From Nostoc sp. HK-01 (GTDB lineage: Bacteria; Cyanobacteriota; Cyanobacteriia; Cyanobacteriales; Nostocaceae), in NCBI GenBank assembly GCA_003990705.1, contig AP018318.1:5319001-5383000 (forward strand): a stretch of 64,000 bases of DNA, given 5' to 3'. The notes beneath the pieces are model-generated. The model worked only from the letters and a program-made list of their open reading frames with translations. It was not told the DNA's origin and searched no databases. A program made the translations under genes and the position numbers. Positions 17,008 through 25,569 of the stretch are shown here, piece after piece. Each line of letters begins with the position of its first letter. Position 1 is the stretch's first letter.

Positions 17008-18081
17008 TTATGCCGTCAGTGCAGCGACTGATACTTTACCTGCAATGGTCAGGGCGATCGCTTTTAATGCTTTGGCAGAAGCCGAATCTGGTTCAGCCAC
17101 AACAATCGGCACACCATTATCACCACCAACTCTCGTGGAAATCTCTAATGGTACGCAGCCCAATAAAGGAACTCCCAACTCTGTGGCGGTTTTTTCACCA
17201 CCACCAGAACCAAAAATATCGTACTGTTTATCTGGCATATCTGGGGGAATAAAGTAGCTCATGTTTTCTACTATTCCCAAAACAGGGACGTTCATTTGCT
17301 GAAACATCCGTAATCCTTTACGAGCATCTAATAAAGCGACCGTTTGTGGTGTAGTCACAATTACGGCTCCTGCCATTGGCACGGCTTGGGTTAAAGTTAA
17401 CTGGGCATCACCAGTTCCTGGCGGCATATCCACAATTAAATAGTCTAGTTCACCCCATTCCACTTGATAAAGAAACTGGCGAATCACCCCATTTAGCATT
17501 GGCCCACGCCAAATTACAGGCTGATCTTTATCAATCAAAAAGCCCATAGAGACTAATTTGACACCATGATTAAATGCAGGTTCTAAAACTTCGCCTTTGT
17601 CTGTAGAACGAACGGTAATTTGAGCATCACCCAGTCCTAGCATAGTGGGATCGTTGGGGCCGTAAATATCCGCATCTAACAAGCCGACCTTTGCCCCTGT
17701 TTGCGCGAGGGCAACGGCAACATTCACAGCTACCGTGCTTTTACCGACACCGCCTTTGCCACTGGAAACTGCCAAAATGTTTTTTATCCCAGGAACACCA
17801 TTGCGATCGGGTACATTTTTTTGCTGTGGTGTTTCGGCTGTGACTTCTACCTTAACTTCTGTCACCCCAGGTAGTTTTTTCACAGCTTTTTCACAATCTT
17901 CGACAATAAATTCACGTAAGGGACAGGCGGGTGTGGTCAAAACTAAAGTGAAGCTCACCTTGCCACCGTCAATGTTAACGTTGCGAATCATATTCAGTTC
18001 TACCAGACTCTTGCGGAGTTCTGGGTCTTGTACAGGTCGCAATACTTCTAAGACAGAACGGGAATCAAGGACATCGTACAT
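17008..18081 (-). CDS. mrp: Mrp/ApbC/NBP35-family P-loop ATPase
   Basis: This 357-residue protein has an N-terminal MIP18/DUF59 domain (~6-85, with TTPACPL, C53), then an Mrp ATPase domain with the deviant Walker A GKGGVGKS (108-115), DADIYGPNDPTMLG, VDMPPGTGDAQL, and ENMSYFIPP. Family members carry Fe-S clusters to apoproteins. The CXXC pair that binds the bridging cluster in E. coli Mrp is missing here: after ENMSYF come PPDMPDKQYDIFGSGGG instead. Cluster binding should therefore not be taken for granted. It lies alone between rodA and an SRPBCC gene on the same strand. Confidence 0.88.
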   Translation of the reverse strand: MYDVLDSRSVLEVLRPVQDPELRKSLVELNMIRNVNIDGGKVSFTLVLTTPACPLREFIVEDCEKAVKKLPGVTEVKVEVTAETPQQKNVPDRNGVPGIKNILAVSSGKGGVGKSTVAVNVAVALAQTGAKVGLLDADIYGPNDPTMLGLGDAQITVRSTDKGEVLEPAFNHGVKLVSMGFLIDKDQPVIWRGPMLNGVIRQFLYQVEWGELDYLIVDMPPGTGDAQLTLTQAVPMAGAVIVTTPQTVALLDARKGLRMFQQMNVPVLGIVENMSYFIPPDMPDKQYDIFGSGGGEKTATELGVPLLGCVPLEISTRVGGDNGVPIVVAEPDSASAKALKAIALTIAGKVSVAALTA

Positions 18082-18232
18082 AGTGTTTTCAGCATTACCG
18101 CCGTAAAAAATTTAAGAAATTTTTATTCTTACCTAATAGAATCTTAACTTTCTTGGGAATAGCAAACTAGAGGCTAGAGGCTAGAGACTATGGATTAAAA
18201 AACAATTTTGGCAGTACCTGTTTTATCCGTAG

Positions 18233-18260
18233 CCTGTAACCTGTAACCTGTAACCTGTCA
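18233..18260. repeat. Four CCTGTAA heptamers
   Basis: Three exact CCTGTAA copies and one CCTGTCA stand in tandem between the mrp and SRPBCC genes. A related CTAGAGG run lies at ~18170-18190. Both are typical Nostocales short tandem repeats. Confidence 0.9.
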
Positions 18261-18270
18261 CATCTAGACT

Positions 18271-18795
18271 CTAAAAATCAAAGCAACTATCATTAAGAGA
18301 TTTTTTCTTACTAGATACCGCTTGGACTGCGGCATTTTCTACGGATTCAACTAAAGAACGTGCTACTCGATCTGCATAAGGACGGGAAAATGACCAAATT
18401 AGCGGGGATAACCAGCCTTTTAGGGTCACAGAATAAGATAAACAAGTACCACAAACCGTAGATTCCACTTGATAAGTAATTCGTTCTTCCACGCCAGGAA
18501 TAGCCAAAACTCTCACACTCAAAAGTTCTCTAGGATTGACTCGCTCGACAAAGATGCGAATAGGAAAGGGTGAAAAGCGTGTGACAGCTTGGTAAATTAA
18601 TCCAGGTTTGGGTACTAATCCGTAGGGTACGTTGGTACTTTTTAGTAGGGGATGCCAAGAAACATCTGTTAAGTCAACTACCTTTTGCCATAGTTCATCG
18701 ACAGAAGCATCACTAATCTCTCGATACGTCCGTACTAAAGATGCACAAAACCGACGACGTTTGCGGTGGATGAATTTCGATAACCAACCTCGCAT
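18271..18795 (-). CDS. SRPBCC-like protein of unknown function
   Basis: The 174-residue product starts with a very basic segment (KFIHRKRRRFCASLVRTYREI). It then runs through the alternating strands and final long helix of a START/polyketide-cyclase (SRPBCC) fold: VDELWQKVVDLTDVSWHP, then a C-terminal helix YADRVARSLVESVENAAVQAV. The VDLTDVSWHPLLKS part resembles other polyketide-cyclase-like proteins that bind small hydrophobic ligands. No catalytic residues can be named. It precedes mrp on the same strand, but a heptamer-repeat spacer of 189 bases makes an operon uncertain. Confidence 0.65.
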   Translation of the reverse strand: MRGWLSKFIHRKRRRFCASLVRTYREISDASVDELWQKVVDLTDVSWHPLLKSTNVPYGLVPKPGLIYQAVTRFSPFPIRIFVERVNPRELLSVRVLAIPGVEERITYQVESTVCGTCLSYSVTLKGWLSPLIWSFSRPYADRVARSLVESVENAAVQAVSSKKKSLNDSCFDF

Positions 18796-18903
18796 TTGCC
18801 TTATCCTCCTCGCTACAGACTTGCTGGTAACTCTGGTATGGTGAGCAATCCTAGTTGCCCTTACTTAACATTTCTCAATATTTGGTTGTGGCATAGCAAG
18901 TAA

Positions 18904-19086
18904 CGATTAGGCACAGATGGCAACAAGGTTGCTAAGGCTGAAAACCGAGGCTTGCGGGGCATCACCATCATCAGTACGGCATATACTAACTTGCCAGAAG
19001 TTGATATAACACCAGAATGTTCCCATCAAGAAGTACAAAAAAAACTGAGTCAATATACAAGCCTATACGCATTTGAGGGAAAATAA
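18904..19086 (+). pseudogene. Open frame without start codon, possible gene remnant
   Basis: From just after a stop at 18901 the frame stays open for 60 codons to TAA at 19084-19086. It reads like a normal protein end (GLRGITIISTAYTNLPEVD, later ECSHQEVQKKLSQY, ending LYAFEGK). There is no ATG or GTG in frame before the middle; only a TTG at ~18952. The residue mix looks coding, and it may be the 3' remnant of a lost gene. I do not recognise the family. The rest of the 441-base spacer (18796-19236) shows no gene. Confidence 0.25.
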
Positions 19087-19236
19087 CTCTAGTCATACAC
19101 ATCAATAGTGTAAAAGCGTGACAAAAAAACATTAGTTTGAGCAAGTCGAGCTAAAAAATGAGTTCGGATTGTCTACAAATTTTTAACTGAAATTTTCTGG
19201 CTTTTTGGCAATTGTAATTAAGGTTCGGGAATCTCT

Positions 19237-20280
19237 ATGTTGACTAATTCGCACACCCCAACAGTAAAAGCAGTATCGTCCAAGTTCTTACCACCAACGG
19301 ATGCTAAGGCGAGGGTGAGTCACTTTATGAAACAGCTGCAAGACGAAATTACCCAAGCATTGACCGAATTAGATGGTGTGGGTGAGTTTCAAGAAGATGC
19401 TTGGGAACGTCCAGAGGGTGGTGGTGGGCGATCGCGTGTGTTACGTGAGGGCAAAATTTTTGAACAAGCAGGTGTAAATTTTTCTGAAGTTTGGGGTTCT
19501 CACTTGCCGCCCTCGATTTTAGCCCAACGTCCCGAAGCCGAGGGACACCAATTTTATGCCACAGGCACTTCCTTGGTGTTACATCCCCGGAATCCTTATG
19601 TCCCCACAGTTCACTTAAACTACCGTTATTTTGAAGCAGGGCCAGTTTGGTGGTTTGGCGGTGGTGCTGACTTGACACCTTATTACCCTTTTGCTGAAGA
19701 TGCTGCCCACTTCCATAAAACCTTTAAGCAGGCTTGCGATCAACACCATCCTGAGTATTATCCAGTGTTTAAGCTTTGGTGTGATGAATATTTTTATTTA
19801 AAACATCGCAATGAAACCAGGGGTGTAGGCGGTTTATTCTTTGATTATCAAGATGGTCAAGGTACTTTATATCGTGGCCCTAACCCCAAAGGCCCAGCGG
19901 CTAATTACAGCGACCAAGTAGGAGTAGTAGAACAACGAACTTGGGAAGATTTATTTGCCTTTATCCAAGGTTGTGGTCGCACCTTTTTGCCAGCCTACGT
20001 GCCAATTGCCCAACGGCGACATAAAACAGAGTATGGCGATCGCGAACGGAATTTCCAACTATACCGCCGCGGACGCTATGTTGAATTTAATTTGGTTTAC
20101 GACCGAGGCACAATTTTTGGACTCCAAACCAACGGCCGCACCGAATCTATTCTGATGTCTTTACCGCCCTTAGTGCGTTGGGAATATGGTTATCAGCCTG
20201 AACCCAATTCCCCCGAAGCCGAATTGTACAATACTTTCCTCAAGCCCCAAGACTGGATAAATTGGCAAGCAACTCACTAA
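19237..20280 (+). CDS. hemF: Oxygen-dependent coproporphyrinogen III oxidase
   Basis: HemF converts coproporphyrinogen III to protoporphyrinogen IX with O2, feeding haem, chlorophyll and bilin synthesis. The 347-residue product has the family motifs: [14 protein letters not shown] near residue 57, [39 protein letters not shown], and near the end [34 protein letters not shown], of which the first half contains the invariant RYVEFNL. The first ~25 residues are variable. Length is normal. It stands alone with 380-440 base spacers on each side. Confidence 0.95.
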   Translation: MLTNSHTPTVKAVSSKFLPPTDAKARVSHFMKQLQDEITQALTELDGVGEFQEDAWERPEGGGGRSRVLREGKIFEQAGVNFSEVWGSHLPPSILAQRPEAEGHQFYATGTSLVLHPRNPYVPTVHLNYRYFEAGPVWWFGGGADLTPYYPFAEDAAHFHKTFKQACDQHHPEYYPVFKLWCDEYFYLKHRNETRGVGGLFFDYQDGQGTLYRGPNPKGPAANYSDQVGVVEQRTWEDLFAFIQGCGRTFLPAYVPIAQRRHKTEYGDRERNFQLYRRGRYVEFNLVYDRGTIFGLQTNGRTESILMSLPPLVRWEYGYQPEPNSPEAELYNTFLKPQDWINWQATH

Positions 20281-20681
20281 AGATCACATACAATGTAACC
20301 TCCCCTGGGTTAGATTAATTTGCTTGGCAATTTCAGTGTTGGGTGCGTTGTATAGGAATATAAAATTTTGCATATTCGTTACTTGGCACTCAGCGCTTTC
20401 AACTCAGCACTTTCATTAGCACTCTGCACTTTTTTAGTGAGTTACACTACTAAAGGTAAGCACCTAGTAAATAGGTGACTATTTTAGCTATAACTTGTTT
20501 ATCTCAAGTGTCAGCACTGGATAGTCTGCTCAAGTGGTGAGTCAATTAATTTACCAAGTTTTTGGCAAGCTTTCGCGCCAACGAAAGTTAAGATTACCAA
20601 AAAAGTAAGTTCTTTGACTCACCAATCTCAGGGTTAATCCAGCAATAGTCAATTTGAAAATGAGTGCCACGGGGATTTTTA
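20281..20681. other. Intergenic region between hemF and STAS gene
   Basis: About 400 bases with no gene. It contains repeated CACTCAGC/CAGCACT motifs (~20385-20425) and a short hairpin CACCTA-GTAAA-TAGGTG at 20461-20477. It probably holds the STAS gene promoter. Confidence 0.5.
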
Positions 20682-21050
20682 GTGATACAAATAGAACAAA
20701 CAACCTATACAACCCAGGACGGTAATACCGTCATAGTTTTAACACCAGCTGGTCGTCTAGACATTACTACAGCTTGGCAATTTCGCTTGAAGTTGCAGGA
20801 ATGTATTTCCAAGCTCAGTCGCCATGTAGTAGTGAATCTTGGTCAAGTAAATTTTATTGATAGTTCTGGTCTCACGTCGTTAGTCGCTGGGATGCGTGAT
20901 GCGGATAAAGTCAAAGGCAGTTTCCGCATCTGTAACGTACACCCAGAAGCCAAACTCGTGTTTGAAGTTACGATGATGGACACAGTATTTGAAATTTTTG
21001 AAACAGAAGAGGAAGCTTTAGAAGGTGTTCCTCGGAGTATCGCTAGTTAA
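20682..21050 (+). CDS. STAS-domain anti-sigma factor antagonist (second copy in window)
   Basis: The 122-residue product is one STAS domain (IVLTPAGRLDITTAWQFRLKLQ, then VNFIDSSGLTSLVAGMRD with serines 61-62, then LVFEVTMMDTVFEIFE). It resembles SpoIIAA/RsbV antagonists whose phosphorylation state controls binding to an anti-sigma factor or kinase. A GTG at 20664 is in frame, but the GTG at 20682 gives the usual start (MIQIEQ) and has GGGG seven bases ahead. It is separated by 17 kb from the first STAS gene and differs clearly from it. It is followed by a convergent cpcT-like gene with a heptamer-bearing spacer. Confidence 0.88.
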   Translation: MIQIEQTTYTTQDGNTVIVLTPAGRLDITTAWQFRLKLQECISKLSRHVVVNLGQVNFIDSSGLTSLVAGMRDADKVKGSFRICNVHPEAKLVFEVTMMDTVFEIFETEEEALEGVPRSIAS

Positions 21051-21133
21051 TCGAGTACTAAGTGCTGAGTAAAAAGACTAACTTTCAGCTTTAAACTGTT
21101 TTCTCGTGCGTTGTTAGTAAATATTTTTCACAC

Positions 21134-21751
21134 TCAGCACTCCCCACTCAAAACTGAGTAATGTTCCCGTTTAGTGTAGCGATAAGGCCCTAAAATCGCT
21201 CCCCAAGTTGCTTTGCCTGTCTCTGAGTCAATGCCTTTGTCGTAGCTATAAAATTCTGCTGCTGTGGCTGCAAACCCCAAGGAAACTTGTACATTGTTGC
21301 CTTGATAACTAAAGCAGCAACGAGCCTCGTTCGGTTGAGTAGCGATAAACTTGTAATTTTTAGGAGTCAATTCTTGCTGGGTCAGCGTGAGTATACACCC
21401 TGGCAATAAATCCAATTGTTCGACTGTGAGTGTCTTGAGTAAAGCAGGATTGCGGCCTGCGCCACTTAAGGCACTTGGATTTTTAGGCATATAGTACTGG
21501 ATTTGCAAAGCTGCATCAACATCCTTACCTGCCATTAAGCGCAATATTCGTTGGCGATAAGGGCGGTCTAAGTTGACAATATTAGCTTGCTCGGCAAACA
21601 AGGTAATACTGTCTTCTGTGAATAAGTTAACTGGTCTTTGCCACATACGTAGGTGGACATACCAAGCAGGTTCTGCTAAAGCCTGTTCCCGATTGTCAAA
21701 TTCCCCAGCGATGTATTTACCTAGAGTAATTAGAAGAGGTGAAAGGCTCAT
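21134..21751 (-). CDS. cpcT: CpcT/CpeT-family phycobiliprotein chromophore lyase
   Basis: CpcT attaches phycocyanobilin to Cys of the phycocyanin (and in some species phycoerythrocyanin) beta subunit. The 205-residue product fits the family throughout: LGKYIAGEFDNREQALAEPAWYVHLRMW, of which GEFDNREQAL is conserved; YRQRILRL; LPGCILTLTQQ; FKFI-like YKFIATQPNEARCCFSY; and ETGKATWGAILGPYRYTKRE. Length matches CpcT. It is divergent from thf1 across 324 bases, a neighbourhood shared with other filamentous cyanobacteria as I recall. CpeT or CpcT2 paralogues cannot be excluded. Confidence 0.87.
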   Translation of the reverse strand: MSLSPLLITLGKYIAGEFDNREQALAEPAWYVHLRMWQRPVNLFTEDSITLFAEQANIVNLDRPYRQRILRLMAGKDVDAALQIQYYMPKNPSALSGAGRNPALLKTLTVEQLDLLPGCILTLTQQELTPKNYKFIATQPNEARCCFSYQGNNVQVSLGFAATAAEFYSYDKGIDSETGKATWGAILGPYRYTKREHYSVLSGEC

Positions 21752-22075
21752 AAATTAAATTGAGATGCACAATTAAAAATATTTGATCAACAAGAATTCA
21801 ATATGAAATGTGTAAAATTGGCTCATCAAGACTGCTTTAAAAGCTTACCTTGGTGGGTAAAACAAATTTCCTACACATTTTTTATTCCAACTCTCTGCTG
21901 TTTGGGTAGAGTAATCAGACTTCAGGATTCTGTTTCTAGACTGCACAAATAAAATTGATTCCCTTTATGCTACCAAATTAACCAAAGATTCTGATGAGAA
22001 ACCCGAACTTGGCAAAGTAGCCTTTAAGGGAGACAATAAAATAACTTCGCCCTTAACATTCTTAATATTTTCTTT
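21752..22075. other. Shared divergent promoter region of cpcT and thf1
   Basis: 324 AT-rich bases between two divergent photosynthesis genes, with no gene of its own. No NtcA-type GTA-N8-TAC site or clear -35/-10 pair was found. Confidence 0.45.
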
Positions 22076-22783
22076 GTGAATAACGTCCGTACTGTCTCTG
22101 ATACAAAGCGAACTTTCTACTCCTTACATACCCGTCCCATCAACACAATCTATCGTCGGGTAGTAGAAGAGTTGATGGTGGAAATGCACCTGCTATCAGT
22201 AAATGTTGATTTTAGTTACAATCCAATTTATGCCTTGGGCGTTGTCACAACTTTTGACCGCTTTATGCAAGGCTACCAACCGGAACGAGACAAAGAATCA
22301 ATTTTTCATGCTATCTGTCAGGCTGTAGAGCAAGAAGCACAACGCTATAGACATGATGCTGAAAGATTGCAAACTTTGGCAAAAAGTTTAGCAGCTAATG
22401 ATTTAATTGCTTGGTTGAGTCAAACTAATCATTTAAATCAAGATCCTGATTTACAATCACAGTTGCAAGCGATCGCTAACAATTCTCAATTTAAATACAA
22501 TCGCTTGTTTGCTATTGGTCTATTCTCCTTACTGGAGCAGTCTGACCCAGACTTGGTTAAAGATGAAAAGCAACGTACTGACGCAATCAACACTATTGCG
22601 GCTGGACTGCATTTATCTGAGGATAAACTCAGCAAAGACTTAGAGTTATATCGCTCTAATCTAGAGAAAATGTCGCAAGCACTGGTGGTAATGGCAGATA
22701 TGATATCAGCCGACCGTAAAAAACGCGAACAACGCCAACAGCAATCTACCGCACCAGTAACTCCCCCTACTGCTAACGAATAA
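22076..22783 (+). CDS. thf1: Thf1/Psb29, photosystem II biogenesis and FtsH-associated protein
   Basis: Thf1 (Psb29, Psp29) supports FtsH protease accumulation and photosystem II repair in cyanobacteria and chloroplasts. The 235-residue product begins with a GTG codon and has the strongly conserved start NNVRTVSDTKRTFYSLHTRP, then IYRRVVEELMVEMHLLSVN, FMQGYQPERDKESIF, FKYNRLFAIGLFSLLEQ and a C-terminal coiled coil ending in a basic, Gln-rich tail (KKREQRQQQ). No ATG gives the conserved start, so GTG is well supported. It shares the upstream region with the cpcT-like gene. Confidence 0.95.
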   Translation: MNNVRTVSDTKRTFYSLHTRPINTIYRRVVEELMVEMHLLSVNVDFSYNPIYALGVVTTFDRFMQGYQPERDKESIFHAICQAVEQEAQRYRHDAERLQTLAKSLAANDLIAWLSQTNHLNQDPDLQSQLQAIANNSQFKYNRLFAIGLFSLLEQSDPDLVKDEKQRTDAINTIAAGLHLSEDKLSKDLELYRSNLEKMSQALVVMADMISADRKKREQRQQQSTAPVTPPTANE

Positions 22784-22826
22784 TTAACAGTAATCAATAG
22801 TTCATTGCTAAAAATCTGTAGTTTAT

Positions 22827-23615
22827 TCAATCCTTGGGAGGAAAAGTAATTTTGTTTCCTGTTGGGGTACTACTTACCGTTCCTCCCAAAGTCTCAATTT
22901 CTTTTACAACTCTTTTCCGAGTCTTTTCATCAACTCCATTATTTAAGACAATTGCCCAGGTGGCAATTCGTGCGTACCTGCTATCAGGATTTTGGCTCAA
23001 GAATACAGCAGTTTGATGAGAATTCTGAGCCATATATTTACTTTCAGGATCTGAATATTGATTAGCCCAATTTGCAGCCGTATTGAAAGAGTTTTGCGCG
23101 GCTTGAGAATTTCCTAAAAATAATAATTCATCAGTACCTTTATAGCGCCATATATAATATGATTTTTCAGGAACTTGGGGCGTGATAAAATGCAAACCTT
23201 GCTGAATCAATTTGATAGAGCGTTCTGGCATCGCAGCATACATAGAAGTACTAGTAGAAAGACTTATATAAGCCCCTAAAAATCGTGGGTCATGTTTAAT
23301 AATAATTTCAAAATATTCTGGGCTAAGACTGTAACCTGTTTTTTCTCGAATTTCGTCATCTCCAAAGTACTGTAAGAAATTCAAATACACCCAATTAGCC
23401 ATAAAATTGTCATAGCCAAAACTAGGTAACTTTTTCAATAAACTCAGACGCAGATGTTCAGCTTGAATGTCTTGTTCTAAAATTTCTAAAGAAGCAGCTT
23501 GTTTGTTAATTAACAGTGATTGTAGTCGCGGGAATTGAAGGGCGCTAACGCCTAATACACTCAAACAGGCTACTAAAGGGGTAATTAAAGCTTGGTGAGA
23601 AAATCGCAACAGCAT
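22827..23615 (-). CDS. Conserved hypothetical protein with N-terminal anchor and TPR-like helices
   Basis: I do not recognise a named family. The 262-residue protein has a hydrophobic N-terminus (~8-27), a central helical part with alternating aromatic positions (FGYDNFMANWVYLNFLQYFGDDEIR; SPEYFEIIIKHDPRFLGAY; YYIWRYKGTDELLFLGNSQAAQNSF) that looks like degenerate TPR repeats, and a short C-terminal domain. It is probably lumenal, periplasmic or membrane-bound. It is convergent with thf1, 43 bases apart, and downstream of ycf65 on the same strand with a 380-base spacer full of inverted repeats. Confidence 0.7.
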   Translation of the reverse strand: MLLRFSHQALITPLVACLSVLGVSALQFPRLQSLLINKQAASLEILEQDIQAEHLRLSLLKKLPSFGYDNFMANWVYLNFLQYFGDDEIREKTGYSLSPEYFEIIIKHDPRFLGAYISLSTSTSMYAAMPERSIKLIQQGLHFITPQVPEKSYYIWRYKGTDELLFLGNSQAAQNSFNTAANWANQYSDPESKYMAQNSHQTAVFLSQNPDSRYARIATWAIVLNNGVDEKTRKRVVKEIETLGGTVSSTPTGNKITFPPKD

Positions 23616-23754
23616 ACTGGGCTATGTTTTTGCACTTATAGTCAACCCATTGTATGCAATATTACTTGTATATAGTGGTGATTTTAAATAATTTATAAGT
23701 TGTTTTTTATACAAACAATTTATCTGATGTGGATGAATAAAAAAAGCTCATCAG

Positions 23755-23786
23755 CTGTAGAGAAGCGATTAATCACGTCTCTACAG
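23755..23786. repeat. 32-bp palindrome (CTGTAGAGA...TCTCTACAG)
   Basis: Two 16-base arms pair with two mismatches and no loop. Very similar palindromes with GTAGAGACG arms are dispersed in Nostocales genomes, as I recall. It may act as a mobile repeat or as a transcript end for ycf65. Confidence 0.75.
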
Positions 23787-23885
23787 ATAATCTACTGTCC
23801 CATTCTTTTTTAGGTTGGGGAAGCAATACCAATTTGCTCAACAAAGTAAAGAGCAGTAAAAATTAAGTAGATAGAATCAACATTT

Positions 23886-23953
23886 TTTGCTGCTGTTTGT
23901 CAACCCTGTTGCCCAATTTTTGGATTGTGACAGCAGGGACAAGAGCAGCAAAT
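23886..23953. repeat. Imperfect inverted repeat downstream of ycf65
   Basis: TTTGCTGCT...GTC..CCCTG and its near-complement CAGGGAC..AGAGCAGCAAA are ~25-base arms around ~20 bases, starting about 40 bases after the ycf65 stop. A terminator or processing hairpin is likely. Confidence 0.5.
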
Positions 23954-23995
23954 TGTGAACATCTGAAAAGTAGCAAAACAGCTAATTATGCAGTA

Positions 23996-24295
23996 TCAAG
24001 CACTACCTGTGAAAGCAACTTCGGGAAACTTCAATTGAGCTTCTGCCATTGGACGGTTTCTACCTTCCTCTTGCCAGTAGTTAATCACTTCGGTTGCTTT
24101 GTTAAGCAATTCAACGCGATCTAGCTCAGTAATCCAGTGCTTGGATTCGAGTTCCTTTTTTAACTCTTCCCAAGCATCATTTCTAGGCCAGAAAAAGTAC
24201 TTCGTTAAAGGACTAGTACCTTTACCTACAACTTGGTCAACTGCTAGGGCAACGTTATCTTCCAACCAAAGAATTTTTAGAATGAACTTGGTCAA
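23996..24295 (-). CDS. ycf65: Plastid-specific ribosomal protein 3 homologue (Ycf65)
   Basis: PSRP-3/Ycf65 is a small-subunit ribosome component of cyanobacteria and plastids. The 99-residue product has [44 protein letters not shown] and [14 protein letters not shown], all characteristic. The start is TTG: GGAGG lies five bases before it, and the codon just upstream is a stop in the same frame, so no longer product is possible. It is divergent from the HAD gene and is followed by inverted repeats. Confidence 0.92.
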   Translation of the reverse strand: MTKFILKILWLEDNVALAVDQVVGKGTSPLTKYFFWPRNDAWEELKKELESKHWITELDRVELLNKATEVINYWQEEGRNRPMAEAQLKFPEVAFTGSA

Positions 24296-24493
24296 TCACA
24301 CCTCCGGGAAATATCCGGGCATTACTTACTAAGTTTGCGATTGCTTATTGTAACTTAATATCTAACTCAATGACTAAACCGTAATTAGCAATTAGCTTTT
24401 TCAAGGAGTGGGGAATAGAAAAGAAGTGTTTATTATGAATACTTATCCAATTTAAAATCTGAAAAGCTTAAATCTTTCTTTATCTACGCAACC

Positions 24494-25282
24494 ATGACGG
24501 CACAAGCTTCAGCACGATCGCTCGTTGTTTTTGATATTGATGGTGTTGTGCGCGATGTCAGCGGTTCTTATCGCCGCGCGATCGCCGATACTGTAGAGTA
24601 TTTTACTAACGCTGCATATCGTCCTACACCGTTAGATATTGACCGACTCAAATCTGAAGGTGTTTGGAATAATGATTGGGAAGCCTCCCAAGAATTAATT
24701 TACCGCTACTGTGAGTCTCAAGGACAACAACGAGAGCAAAAAAAGCTAGACTACAACACTATTGTTGCTTTCTTTCAAGCTCGTTACCGTGGCACAGACC
24801 CGAATAATTTCACGGGATATATTTGTGATGAACCTTTATTGTTAAGCTCAGAGTATCTCCAGCAGCTTACCCAGGCTGGGATTGCTTGGGGATTTTTTAG
24901 CGGTGCGACTCGCGGTTCTGCTAATTACATTTTAGAAAAACGTTTGGGTTTGCAATCTCCAGTGTTAATTGCGATGGAAGACGCACCCGGTAAACCAGAC
25001 CCTACAGGATTGTTTGCTACTGTTGATAAGTTAGAGAATGGGCAAAGTAATACCGCGGTCATCTATGTGGGCGATACTGTCGCGGATATGTACACAGTCG
25101 GTAAAGCGCGAGAATTACAGCCGCACCGGACTTGGGTTGGTGTTGGAGTGTTACCGCCGCATGTGCAGGAAACAGCAGCACGCTCTCAAGCCTATAGTGA
25201 AATGCTCCAAAAAGCTGGAGCAGCAGTAGTTTTGAGTAATGTTGAAGAGTTAAATCCTGCCAAGATTGCAGAACTATTGTAG
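24494..25282 (+). CDS. HAD-superfamily phosphatase (TIGR01548-like)
   Basis: The 262-residue product has the HAD motif I VVFDIDGVVRDVSGSYRRA, of which FDIDGV carries the nucleophile Asp and general acid. A cap region with YRYCESQGQ follows, then motif II FFSGATRGS, a Lys in DAPGKPDPTGLF, and motif IV YVGDTVADMYT. The set matches the cyanobacterial HAD subfamily I know as TIGR01548, for which no substrate is established to me. Sugar or nucleotide phosphates are typical for the wider superfamily. It stands alone, divergent from ycf65 across ~200 bases. Confidence 0.82.
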   Translation: MTAQASARSLVVFDIDGVVRDVSGSYRRAIADTVEYFTNAAYRPTPLDIDRLKSEGVWNNDWEASQELIYRYCESQGQQREQKKLDYNTIVAFFQARYRGTDPNNFTGYICDEPLLLSSEYLQQLTQAGIAWGFFSGATRGSANYILEKRLGLQSPVLIAMEDAPGKPDPTGLFATVDKLENGQSNTAVIYVGDTVADMYTVGKARELQPHRTWVGVGVLPPHVQETAARSQAYSEMLQKAGAAVVLSNVEELNPAKIAELL

Positions 25283-25336
25283 TGATGAAATACTAACTAA
25301 GTAGGTTGGTGCAATTAAAGATAACTAGTGAGGGCT

Positions 25337-25357
25337 GTCATTTGTCATTGGTCATTG
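25337..25357. repeat. Three GTCATTK heptamers
   Basis: GTCATTT, GTCATTG and GTCATTG run in tandem downstream of the HAD gene. Another short tandem repeat of the Nostocales type. Confidence 0.75.
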
Positions 25358-25569
25358 GTAAGCGTTTCCAGGATATTTACGCTTCGTAATCTAGTTTGGT
25401 TTATTTCCACCGACTTACTTAGCTGGCCTTGGGAATATAAAGCTGAGAATGCGATCGCTTTTATTCCCAATCGCTCAAAATTTAGTTAATTATGGCAATC
25501 AATCATCAACCAATTTTAGATTTTGGATTTACTGCACCCATCAAGGGATGCAGCTTGGGGATTTTTTGA

